The position numbers were made by a program, and so were the translations under genes. A stretch of 12,042 nt of DNA, from positions 1 through 12,042 of the forward strand of contig JACMLD010000520.1 of the NCBI GenBank assembly GCA_014379785.1. The letters are read 5' to 3'. The notes beneath the pieces are model-generated. The model was not told the DNA's origin. It ran no database searches and worked only from the letters and a program-made list of their open reading frames with translations. The DNA is from Chitinophagaceae bacterium (lineage in GTDB: Bacteria > Bacteroidota > Bacteroidia > Chitinophagales > Chitinophagaceae). This document shows, in pieces, positions 1 to 5,609 of this stretch. The first letter of the stretch is position 1; the number at the start of each line of letters is the position of its first letter.

Positions 1-944
1 CCAGGATCTGCCGCTTTCTTTTTTCCAAGCCTGACAGCGGCGTTGGTTCCGCTCATTGCAAGGGTATTCATGGTAACACTCATTCCGGCCAGATCAAACT
101 TTTCAACCTGTCCTTTCAGTCTACCGACATTTATATCAGTAAACAATCCCGCTACTGCATTCCGGTAGTCGAGATTGATGGATGAAAGGTCAATATCACG
201 AAATATCAATTGCGGAGGTGCGGTCGTGGAATCTCTGATTTTTTCAACAGCGGGGGTGAGGCGGAGCGGATTATTCTGATACACCCTGCCCCGAACATTG
301 TCCAGTTTAAGAAGTGCGACATTAAAAATCTGTTTTTGCGGGTCGAGTGTTTTCATGACGGTCTCGTTGTGACCAATGAAAACTTCCATATCATTTCCTG
401 TAATGACGTCATTGTAGACGAACCTGACACTGTCCAACATCAACCTGTCGAGTGACATCGACAATGCAGTTGAGTCATTCACCGTTTCCGGATTTTTTTC
501 ATCGGAGGCAAACGCATCCACAATAAATTGAAAATTGAAAGCGGTATCCGGCAATACGCGTGTAACCTTCGCCGTTATATTCTTCAATTCCACCTGGCTG
601 ATTCGAAGTTCATTCTTCAGCAGTTTCCACATATCGATGTCGACCTTGAGACTGCCGCCTGACAAAAGTGTATCATTCTGCCTGTCTCCGATATAAATAT
701 TCTTAAGCGTGACTTCATTGGGGAACCCAACGTAGAGGTAACCGATTTCGACCCTGGTCTTAAGCTTTCCCGCCAGCCATTTCTGACCCTGCTTTCTTGC
801 AATGTTTTGAACGTATTCGGTTTGAATTAGTACGATACTTAAACCAATGAGCGCAACAATAACCAGCAAAAAGATAAGTACGCCGCGGCCAATCCTTTTG
901 AGGATCGATCTGCGTGGCTTATCTGCTGGCCTTTCCTGAGTCAT
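1..944 (-). CDS. TamB/AsmA-like translocation and assembly protein, N-terminal part (runs off the left edge)
   Basis: Reading the minus strand from the ATG at 944 gives 314 open codons with no stop before the window edge. The protein starts with a basic segment (about residues 9-20), then one hydrophobic membrane anchor (about 19-40, LIFLLVIVALIGL), then a periplasmic beta-rich region. The stretch around residues 58-103 (KTRVEIGYLYVGFP, then LKNIYIGDRQNDTLL) matches the N-terminal repeat pattern of Bacteroidota TamB/DUF490 proteins. These are long (typically over 1,400 residues) inner-membrane-anchored envelope proteins implicated in outer-membrane biogenesis or lipid transport, so most of the gene lies outside the window. 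It begins 31 bases downstream of the receiver gene on the same strand, so the two may be co-transcribed. The leader is A-rich without a clear Shine-Dalgarno sequence. An AsmA-family relative without a TamB C-terminus cannot be excluded. Confidence 0.85.
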   Translation of the reverse strand, partial: MTQERPADKPRRSILKRIGRGVLIFLLVIVALIGLSIVLIQTEYVQNIARKQGQKWLAGKLKTRVEIGYLYVGFPNEVTLKNIYIGDRQNDTLLSGGSLKVDIDMWKLLKNELRISQVELKNITAKVTRVLPDTAFNFQFIVDAFASDEKNPETVNDSTALSMSLDRLMLDSVRFVYNDVITGNDMEVFIGHNETVMKTLDPQKQIFNVALLKLDNVRGRVYQNNPLRLTPAVEKIRDSTTAPPQLIFRDIDLSSINLDYRNAVAGLFTDINVGRLKGQVEKFDLAGMSVTMNTLAMSGTNAAVRLGKKKAADP

Positions 945-975
945 CGGTTTTTAAAAGATTTGTCTTTGTTAGCAG

Positions 976-1320
976 CTATGCAAAATGCCGGTTAAGTTCG
1001 GCCAGATTAATGGGCTTTTCCCAGATACGAAAAGAAGCGGTCCCATCACTTTTGGGAACGTCGTAATGATAAGCACTGATGAGGTTAAGCTGGAGATAAG
1101 GAAACTGTTCGAGTATGAATTCTGCCTTTTCCCAACCTAATCCATCAGGCAGATTATTGTCCAGGAAAACAATGTCCGGTTTGGCTCTCTGCAGAGCATC
1201 CATTCCCGCTTCGAGAGAATTTGAGAGGTGAACCTCATAATTTTTTCTTGAAAAAAAGGACTGTAGCAGTAGGCAGAAATCCGTCTCGTCATCTATAATC
1301 AATACTTTCTTCTTATTCAT
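976..1320 (-). CDS. Stand-alone response regulator receiver (REC) protein
   Basis: This 114-residue protein is a single receiver domain with no output domain. Visible motifs are the acidic pocket D10/D11 (VLIIDDE), the phospho-acceptor D54 (IVFLDNNLPDG), the Ser switch residue S82 (LISA) and the conserved K102-P103 (WEKPI). All catalytic residues needed for phosphorylation are present. It is slightly shorter than usual (about 120), and the alpha4 stretch after S82 is short. Single-domain receivers usually act as phosphorelay shuttles or by protein-protein contact. No kinase is encoded on this strand next to it; the nearest kinase genes are at 4015-5406 and 8557-11988. It lies immediately upstream of the tamB-like gene on the same strand (31-base gap), an unexpected pairing. 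The family call is firm; partner and role are unknown. Confidence 0.9.
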   Translation of the reverse strand: MNKKKVLIIDDETDFCLLLQSFFSRKNYEVHLSNSLEAGMDALQRAKPDIVFLDNNLPDGLGWEKAEFILEQFPYLQLNLISAYHYDVPKSDGTASFRIWEKPINLAELNRHFA

Positions 1321-1383
1321 ACTTCCTTATTATATAAAAAACCTTACCAAAAATTCCTTTCTGTGTCTGATGCTGTATCGTCA

Positions 1384-1399
1384 AACTTTAAATAAAGTT
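1384..1399. promoter_or_regulatory. Inverted repeat AACTTTA-AA-TAAAGTT between divergent genes
   Basis: This is a perfect 7-bp inverted repeat with a 2-base centre, in the 264-base spacer between the receiver gene (minus) and the YtxH-domain gene (plus). It lies 64 bases upstream of the receiver start and is AT-rich, so chance is a real possibility. It could be an operator for either direction. A weaker dyad, AACGA-N7-TCGTT, follows at 1419-1435. Apart from these and the -24-like element at 1526, I see nothing else in 1321-1584. Confidence 0.3.
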
Positions 1400-1525
1400 G
1401 TTGAATTTTTTACCCAAAAACGACCATTATTCGTTGATTTTTAACGCAGACGAGATATTAGTTGCTATTTTCTTCAGCCCCGGTTTCCTGCTAATTTAGA
1501 GTTGATTAGAGAATAATTGCGATTC

Positions 1526-1541
1526 TGGCACACAAATTTCA
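1526..1541 (+). promoter_or_regulatory. Candidate sigma-54 (-24/-12) promoter for the YtxH cluster
   Basis: The sequence reads TGGCAC, then ACAAA, then TTTCA. The sigma-54 consensus is TGGCAC-N5-TTGC(A/T). The -24 half is a perfect match and the spacing is exact. The -12 half matches 4 of 5 positions, but the G of the conserved GC is replaced by T, which is a serious weakness. A start site about 12 bases after the -12 element would fall near 1551, giving a leader of roughly 30-35 bases before the ATG at 1585. A sigma-54 gene and an NtrC-type activator lie 4 kb away in the same window, which makes the match more interesting. Confidence 0.45.
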
Positions 1542-1584
1542 CTGGTATGAGAAATCAATTTTAATAAATCTAAAAACTTTTACC

Positions 1585-1854
1585 ATGAACACCACTAGCA
1601 AAGTGATACTCGGTATAATCGGTGCAGCAGCTGCCGGTGCAGTGATAGGACTTCTTCTTGCTCCTGAAAAAGGATCTGAACTGAGAAGCAAGATTAAATC
1701 CGGTGCCGGAGATTGGGCTAAAAAAGCAGGCGATCTTTTCAACGCAGGTAAGGAAGAATTTGAAAGTCTGAAATCATCTGCGAGCAAAGAAGCTTCTAAT
1801 TATAAGTCAAAGGCAGAAGGCGCCTTTAACAAAGCAAAAGAAACATACTCTTAG
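1585..1854 (+). CDS. YtxH domain-containing small membrane protein
   Basis: This 89-residue protein has a Gly/Ala-rich transmembrane segment (about residues 6-26, VILGIIGAAAAGAVIGLLL) followed directly by the YtxH signature LLLAPEKGSELRSKI. The rest (about 32-89) is a long charged helix rich in Lys, Ala, Glu and Ser with no catalytic motif. YtxH-domain proteins are widespread stress-associated proteins, first named in the Bacillus subtilis SigB general stress regulon; their biochemical role is unresolved. The ATG is preceded by an A/T-rich leader ending TTTTACC, as is common in Bacteroidota. It is the first gene of a three-gene plus-strand cluster with two more small envelope-type proteins. 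It is followed by a terminator-like hairpin, so it may be expressed much more strongly than the genes behind it. A -24/-12-like element lies about 45 bases upstream. Confidence 0.85.
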   Translation: MNTTSKVILGIIGAAAAGAVIGLLLAPEKGSELRSKIKSGAGDWAKKAGDLFNAGKEEFESLKSSASKEASNYKSKAEGAFNKAKETYS

Positions 1855-1872
1855 TCTTCCGCTATCGCAATG

Positions 1873-1919
1873 AAGTTCACAGTTCAAGGCAACAGTAGCC
1901 GCGAATTGTGAACTTTTTT
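1873..1919 (+). terminator. Intrinsic terminator or attenuator between the YtxH and holin-like genes
   Basis: The arms AAGTTCACAGTTC (1873-1885) and GAATTGTGAACTT (1903-1915) form a 13-bp stem with one G-T wobble. Inside the loop a short GGC/GCC pair is possible. The 3' arm runs into six T residues (1914-1919). This is a textbook Rho-independent terminator on the plus strand. It lies only 18 bases after the YtxH stop codon and 14 bases before the next ATG (1933), so the downstream genes would depend on read-through or on a promoter I cannot identify. Confidence 0.8.
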
Positions 1920-1932
1920 AATTATATAAAAT

Positions 1933-2274
1933 ATGGAACCACTTCAACCAATAGCAGAAAAACTCACCGGACATCTGGGTGAACTGATAGATACCTCTTA
2001 TCGACTATCGATGGCTACTGCAGCCGAAAAAGCAAGCAATGCTGCGTCAACAGGTTTATCGATGAGTATTGGTGCAACCCTGGGACTTTTCGTTCTCTTT
2101 TTTGCAGGTGCCGGTCTCGCAATCTGGATCGGAGAAGTCATGAACAATATGAAAGCCGGCTTCTTCATCACAGCAGGTATCTTTGCATTCTTCTTTATTA
2201 TTTTCATGGCAATCAGAAAATCGGTTTTACTTCCAGGCATTCGCAATGCGCTCGTAAAAAAAATGTATGAATAA
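1933..2274 (+). CDS. DUF1469 / phage-holin-superfamily-III type membrane protein
   Basis: This 113-residue protein has an amphipathic N-terminal helix (about 1-40), two transmembrane segments (about 44-68 and 75-95) and a basic C-terminal tail (RNALVKKMYE). This layout fits the DUF1469 family (holin superfamily III, Holin-X). Despite the name these are mostly chromosomal inner-membrane proteins, not lysis proteins. In Bacteroidota and Proteobacteria they commonly sit beside YtxH, DUF883/ElaB-like and similar stress-induced small proteins, as here. Its last 8 bases overlap the start of the next gene (ATGAATAA), indicating translational coupling. No phage genes are nearby, so a phage lysis role is unlikely. 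The exact function is unknown. Confidence 0.75.
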   Translation: MEPLQPIAEKLTGHLGELIDTSYRLSMATAAEKASNAASTGLSMSIGATLGLFVLFFAGAGLAIWIGEVMNNMKAGFFITAGIFAFFFIIFMAIRKSVLLPGIRNALVKKMYE

Positions 2275-2623
2275 TCAGATCCAGACATATGATGACCTGG
2301 TAGCAGAGAGACTAAGATTGCAGATTCTGTTTAATCAGCAGAGAAAGCAGGTGTCGGATGATGTACAGGAACTGAAAGAGAAAGCGAAGCCGCTTTTGAA
2401 AATGGTTTCTTTTGTGGGAAACATCACCGCACCAAACAGGAACAATTCATTGATAGGTACGGGACTTGATCTGCTGGCGAACGGACTCACTTCTACCTTG
2501 CTTTTTCCAAAGGCCGGATGGCTGACAAAAGTGGTAGCACCGACTGTAATGAAAAAAGTAGGAAGTGGTTTGCTGGGAAGAATTTTTGGTAGAAAAAAAA
2601 ATGAGACAGGAAACGAAGCCTGA
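2267..2623 (+). CDS. Conserved-type small protein of unknown function, third gene of the stress-like cluster
   Basis: I do not recognise a named family in this 118-residue protein. Residues about 5-45 form a charged, probably helical or coiled-coil segment (LVAERLRLQILFNQQRKQVSD). Residues about 62-106 are Gly-rich and moderately hydrophobic, which suggests an amphipathic or membrane-associated helix, followed by a basic end (GRIFGRKK). There is no signal peptide and no clear full transmembrane span. It overlaps the holin-like gene by 8 bases, so it is almost certainly translated from the same message and may work with that membrane protein. DUF883/ElaB- or DUF3618-like small proteins occupy this position in comparable clusters elsewhere, but I cannot show membership. 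Its TGA stop directly abuts the stop codon of the convergent receiver gene. Confidence 0.7.
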   Translation: MNNQIQTYDDLVAERLRLQILFNQQRKQVSDDVQELKEKAKPLLKMVSFVGNITAPNRNNSLIGTGLDLLANGLTSTLLFPKAGWLTKVVAPTVMKKVGSGLLGRIFGRKKNETGNEA

Positions 2624-3061
2624 TCATTCTGCAATACAGGCGATGTTAAACCAATAGGCCCTGATGTCTTCCACTACCTTTAGCAGCGAATCAAAACTCA
2701 CTGGTTTTACCACATAAGTATTTGCACCGAGCTCATAGCAGCGCTTGATCTCCGCGTCATTTTTCGTTGTGGTAAATACGATGACAGGAATTTTCTTTAA
2801 AGCCGGATCTTCTTTGATTTCTTTTAATACTTCTCTCCCATCCTTTTTCGGCATATTGAGATCAAGAAGAATAAACGTGGGATAGTGATGGTTGGTCATG
2901 CCATTGCCTTCTATGGCACGCAGATATTTTAATAGTTCCACACCGTTCTCCACGAACTCTATTTTATCCTCATAACCTTTCTCGGTGAATGCGGTTTGCA
3001 ACAGAAACCTGTCGTCTGCATCGTCCTCAGCTATCAATATAAAATACTTTCCTGTGGCCAT
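2624..3061 (-). CDS. Rcp1-like single-domain response regulator
   Basis: This 145-residue protein is only a receiver domain. It has the acidic pocket E12/D13/D14 (ILIAEDDADD), phospho-acceptor D67 (FILLDLNMPKKDG), the Thr switch at T97/T98 (VFTTTK) and K119-P120 (VVKPV). The ILLDLNMPKKDGREVL block, the TT(S/T) switch and the long insert before the acceptor site (about residues 48-61) are typical of the Rcp1 family. Rcp1 is the partner of Cph1, whose kinase core belongs to the 'ASHDLQEPLRK' class also encoded at 4015-5406 and 8557-10530. A phosphotransfer partnership with one of those kinases is plausible but inferred. The gene has its own 90-base divergent spacer with the dehydrogenase gene, and that spacer contains a 6-bp dyad. 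It converges on the upstream small-protein gene with no intervening base. Confidence 0.9.
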   Translation of the reverse strand: MATGKYFILIAEDDADDRFLLQTAFTEKGYEDKIEFVENGVELLKYLRAIEGNGMTNHHYPTFILLDLNMPKKDGREVLKEIKEDPALKKIPVIVFTTTKNDAEIKRCYELGANTYVVKPVSFDSLLKVVEDIRAYWFNIACIAE

Positions 3062-3103
3062 CCGCCAAAATTATGGAGAATTAAGATAGTGAAATCACAA
3101 TTT

Positions 3104-3118
3104 TACCTGACACAGGTA
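3104..3118. promoter_or_regulatory. Perfect dyad TACCTG-ACA-CAGGTA in the divergent spacer
   Basis: This is a perfect 6-bp inverted repeat with a 3-base centre, in the 90-base spacer between the divergently oriented receiver gene (start 3061, minus) and dehydrogenase gene (start 3152, plus). Its size and symmetry suit a dimeric repressor or activator site that could govern both promoters. No regulator that would bind it is identifiable here. Confidence 0.4.
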
Positions 3119-3151
3119 CGATTATTACTACAAGTAAACAAAGCGAACACT

Positions 3152-4018
3152 ATGCAGAAAAGCAATCCAAAAAAATTACTTCGCAAACCGCAACATCAGG
3201 ATCGGCCGGGGCAGGAAAGCAGGATGAGTCCGCAGCCGGTTGCTGAAAATACAGCCGTGAAAGGCAGCGGAAAGCTATCCGGCAAAACGGCGCTGATCAC
3301 CGGTGGTGACAGTGGAATAGGACGGGCAGTGGCCGTTCTCTTCGCCAAGGAAGGGGCGAATGTTGCCATCTCGTATCTGAACGAACACAAGGATGCAAAA
3401 GATACCTGTAAAATGGTGGAAGAGTTTGGCCGCGAATGTTTGTTGCTACCCGGAGATATCAGCAAAGAGAGCGTTTGTAAATCTATCGTTCAGAAAACTG
3501 TTAAAAAATTTAAACAGATAGATATTCTCGTAAACAATGCCGCCATTCATTACGAGACAAAATCAATCACAGACATCAGTACCAAGAATCTGAGAAAGAC
3601 GTTTGAAACAAATATTTTTTCGATGTTCTGGATTACAAAATATGCAATGCCATCAATCAGAAAGGGCGGAAGTATCATAAACACTTCTTCGGTTACTGCT
3701 TACCGTGGCAGTGCAGATCTGCTCGACTATTCTGCTACCAAAGGTGCCATTGTATCCTTTACAAGAAGCCTGGCGGCAAGTCTTTCTGAAAAAGGTATCC
3801 GTGTGAATGGTGTAGCGCCGGGACCAATTTGGACACCCCTGATTGTGTCCAGTTTTAAACCCGCAAAAGTTGCAAAACATGGAAGTGATGTGCCATTGAA
3901 ACGCGCAGGAGAACCGTCAGAAGTAGCGCCGTCTTATCTCTTCCTGGCATGCAGCGACTCAAGCTATATCACCGGCCAGTTTTTGCATCCGAATGGCGGA
4001 GAGATTGTTGGTGGCTAA
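3152..4018 (+). CDS. SDR family oxidoreductase, YghA/YhdF general-stress type
   Basis: This 288-residue NAD(P)-dependent short-chain dehydrogenase has a Rossmann fold with TGGDSGIG (50-57) and an acidic D102 (GDIS). It also has NNAA (128-131), the active-site triad members N154, S180, Y193 and K197 (SSVTAY, then YSATK), and PGPIWTPL (223-230). The N-terminal extension with PQHQDRPGQE and MSPQP (about 13-29) is diagnostic of the YghA / YhdF / YdaD subgroup, some of which are general-stress proteins in Bacillus. I chose the ATG at 3152 because this extension begins there. The frame stays open upstream to 2996, but that would run antisense through the receiver gene and adds unrelated residues. 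The substrate cannot be read from the sequence; an alcohol or sugar alcohol is usual for the group. The stop codon overlaps the convergent kinase stop. Confidence 0.92.
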   Translation: MQKSNPKKLLRKPQHQDRPGQESRMSPQPVAENTAVKGSGKLSGKTALITGGDSGIGRAVAVLFAKEGANVAISYLNEHKDAKDTCKMVEEFGRECLLLPGDISKESVCKSIVQKTVKKFKQIDILVNNAAIHYETKSITDISTKNLRKTFETNIFSMFWITKYAMPSIRKGGSIINTSSVTAYRGSADLLDYSATKGAIVSFTRSLAASLSEKGIRVNGVAPGPIWTPLIVSSFKPAKVAKHGSDVPLKRAGEPSEVAPSYLFLACSDSSYITGQFLHPNGGEIVGG

Positions 4019-5406
4019 AATGCTTTCTTGATAGGGAAATATAAATAGAACACGCTTCCTTCTCCCAACGTGCCATCGGCAACTACAAATCCGTGGTGGT
4101 TAAACATCACCCTCCTTACAATTGAAAGTCCAACCCCTTTGCCTTGATTTTCATGGTTGTCAGAATCCAGTCGCTGAAACAAGCCGAAAATTTTTTCCCG
4201 GAACTCATTGTTGAAGCCAATTCCTTTATCGAGAAAAGAGATTTTTATAAAGTCGCTTTTTATCAGTGTCTTGCCAGGGGGTAGATTATTGTACGCAATT
4301 ATTTCGTTGGTTATTTTTATATGAGGTGTCTCGCCTGGTTTGAAAAATTTTATTGAATTGTCAAGCAGCGCCCGGAATAGTGAATACAATTGTTTTGGAT
4401 AGCCTGTCACCGAACTCAGTTGACCCACCTCTACCACAACAGGTTTCTGATAACTTTCCCTGATATCAGTTTCCACTTCAGCAATAAGACGGTTAAGATT
4501 TACGGATGCCAGTTTCTCGACATTTTGCGAGAGCGACATAAAATGCACGAAATCCTCCATCAGACCCTGCATCTCACCAGCGAGCTGATCTATTCTTGCG
4601 GAAATCAGCCTTCCTTCTTCATTGAGACTTCCGGCATGTGTCACTCTGAGACGGTTACTGAAGGTCTGAATTTTCCGGAGTGGCTCCTGCATACGGTGTG
4701 ATGCCACAAAGCTATAATCCTGCAGCTCGGTATTGACGCGACTCAGCTCCTGAACGGATCTTTCCAGTTCATTCTGGTAACGGATGCGACCCGTAAATTC
4801 CCTGGTGATAAAAAGAAAAGAGAGGAGGAACACGATAGATGAAAAGGTGAAAATCAGGCGGAAACGACCTGGCGTGGCCGAAATGAAATTTTCCTGGTCC
4901 CGGCTTTTTGATGCGAGGTCCTGCCTTTCTACCTGTTCCATCCTTGTAATGATTTTACGGCAGGAATCCATTGCCGTCTTTCCATCTGATAAACGGGCGC
5001 GCAAGGTATCCCGGTCAAGAGAAAGGTCGGCCATATTATTATGGAGATACGCGAGCCGCATGGTTACAAAACCCTGAAGCTGCTTGATGTCCTGGTTCCG
5101 CCTGTGTTCCCCATCCATACCCAGTTTCAGAGCCAACATCGATATCCGTAGCCGGGCGGCTGACTCATTCAACCTGCTCAAAAACATGCTGTCGCCCGTA
5201 AGCATGAATCCCCGCTGACTCGATTCGGCCAGTGTAAGATCCCGGTCGACACTACTCAGGATATTGATGTTACCATAGGTACTTTCCACGCTCTCCGCAC
5301 TGCCTGTCAGATCATCCAGCTGCCGGAAGAAAACATAGGAAAGCGCTATCAGGATTATAAAGGACAATCCAAAAGCGATAAAAAGATAAGTAAGTTTTTG
5401 CCTCAT
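4015..5406 (-). CDS. CHASE3-domain membrane sensor histidine kinase with atypical H-box
   Basis: This 463-residue protein has a first transmembrane helix (about 7-28) and a periplasmic CHASE3-like helical sensor (about 30-180, with the signature ESSQRGFMLTGD at 61-72). A second transmembrane helix (about 182-200), a short linker helix, HisKA (about 228-290) and HATPase_c (about 335-460) follow. The phospho-acceptor is H237 in ASHRMQEPLRK, where this kinase class normally has ASHDLQEPLRK, so Asp is replaced by Arg. The N-box is intact (LLDNSIKF, N350). G1 reads DKGIGF (393-398, usually DNGIGF). G2 reads GKGVGLSI (422-429). Nucleotide binding therefore looks possible, but autophosphorylation may be altered. 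It is divergent from the sigma-54 operon across a 203-base spacer holding two dyads, and it overlaps the convergent dehydrogenase stop by 4 bases. The likely signal is periplasmic or membrane-derived; the ligand is unknown. Confidence 0.92.
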   Translation of the reverse strand: MRQKLTYLFIAFGLSFIILIALSYVFFRQLDDLTGSAESVESTYGNINILSSVDRDLTLAESSQRGFMLTGDSMFLSRLNESAARLRISMLALKLGMDGEHRRNQDIKQLQGFVTMRLAYLHNNMADLSLDRDTLRARLSDGKTAMDSCRKIITRMEQVERQDLASKSRDQENFISATPGRFRLIFTFSSIVFLLSFLFITREFTGRIRYQNELERSVQELSRVNTELQDYSFVASHRMQEPLRKIQTFSNRLRVTHAGSLNEEGRLISARIDQLAGEMQGLMEDFVHFMSLSQNVEKLASVNLNRLIAEVETDIRESYQKPVVVEVGQLSSVTGYPKQLYSLFRALLDNSIKFFKPGETPHIKITNEIIAYNNLPPGKTLIKSDFIKISFLDKGIGFNNEFREKIFGLFQRLDSDNHENQGKGVGLSIVRRVMFNHHGFVVADGTLGEGSVFYLYFPIKKAF

Positions 5407-5426
5407 TGTAGGTCAATTTCCCCAAT

Positions 5427-5450
5427 CTTTGTAGATATTTTTCTACAAGG
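5427..5450. promoter_or_regulatory. Dyad CTTTGTAGA-N6-TCTACAAGG upstream of the CHASE3 kinase
   Basis: A 9-bp inverted repeat (one G-T pair if read as RNA) surrounds a 6-base centre, ending 21 bases upstream of the kinase start (5406, minus) and 160 bases upstream of the sigma-54 gene start. It could be an operator acting on either side, or a leader hairpin in the kinase mRNA that affects translation. It has no adjacent T-run in the relevant place, so I do not call it a terminator. Confidence 0.4.
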
Positions 5451-5481
5451 ATTACTGATTTTCAATGTTTTCAACAGTGGC

Positions 5482-5497
5482 TATCAAAAGGTTGATA
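5482..5497. promoter_or_regulatory. Dyad TATCAA-AAGG-TTGATA in the kinase/sigma-54 divergent spacer
   Basis: This is a perfect 6-bp inverted repeat with a 4-base centre, roughly in the middle of the 203-base spacer and about 113 bases upstream of the sigma-54 gene. It is a second possible regulator site in this spacer, unrelated in sequence to the dyad at 5427. The rest of 5407-5609 shows no promoter I can assign with confidence. Confidence 0.33.
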
Positions 5498-5609
5498 AAT
5501 AATATACGCCTAAAATGGGTAATTCAGTGCTATTTAAGGGTCGGATTCTCAAAACGGGGAATTTGGTGTCCATTTTGTCCTATACCTACCTCAAATAATC
5601 CTTTGAATC

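Noticed and set aside
210..455. 81-codon plus-strand open frame
   Set aside because: It lies antisense to the TamB-like coding region, which is continuous and family-like on the minus strand.
1933..2274. Prophage remnant suggested by the holin-like gene
   Set aside because: No endolysin, structural, integrase or attachment-site features are present. DUF1469 proteins are normally chromosomal and occur with YtxH-type genes.
2996..3151. Upstream extension of the dehydrogenase reading frame by 52 codons
   Set aside because: It runs antisense through the 5' part of the receiver gene, and the added residues do not resemble the family. The conserved N-terminal PQHQDRP motif begins just after the ATG at 3152.
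5478..5497. TGGC followed by TTGATA as a sigma-54 promoter for rpoN itself
   Set aside because: The distance between the two halves is 3 bases too long for a -24/-12 promoter, where spacing is strict, and TTGA lacks the GC of the -12 element.
5552..5579. CAAAACGG / CCATTTTG inverted repeat upstream of rpoN
   Set aside because: One mismatch and a 12-base centre in AT-rich DNA. It is not distinguishable from chance.
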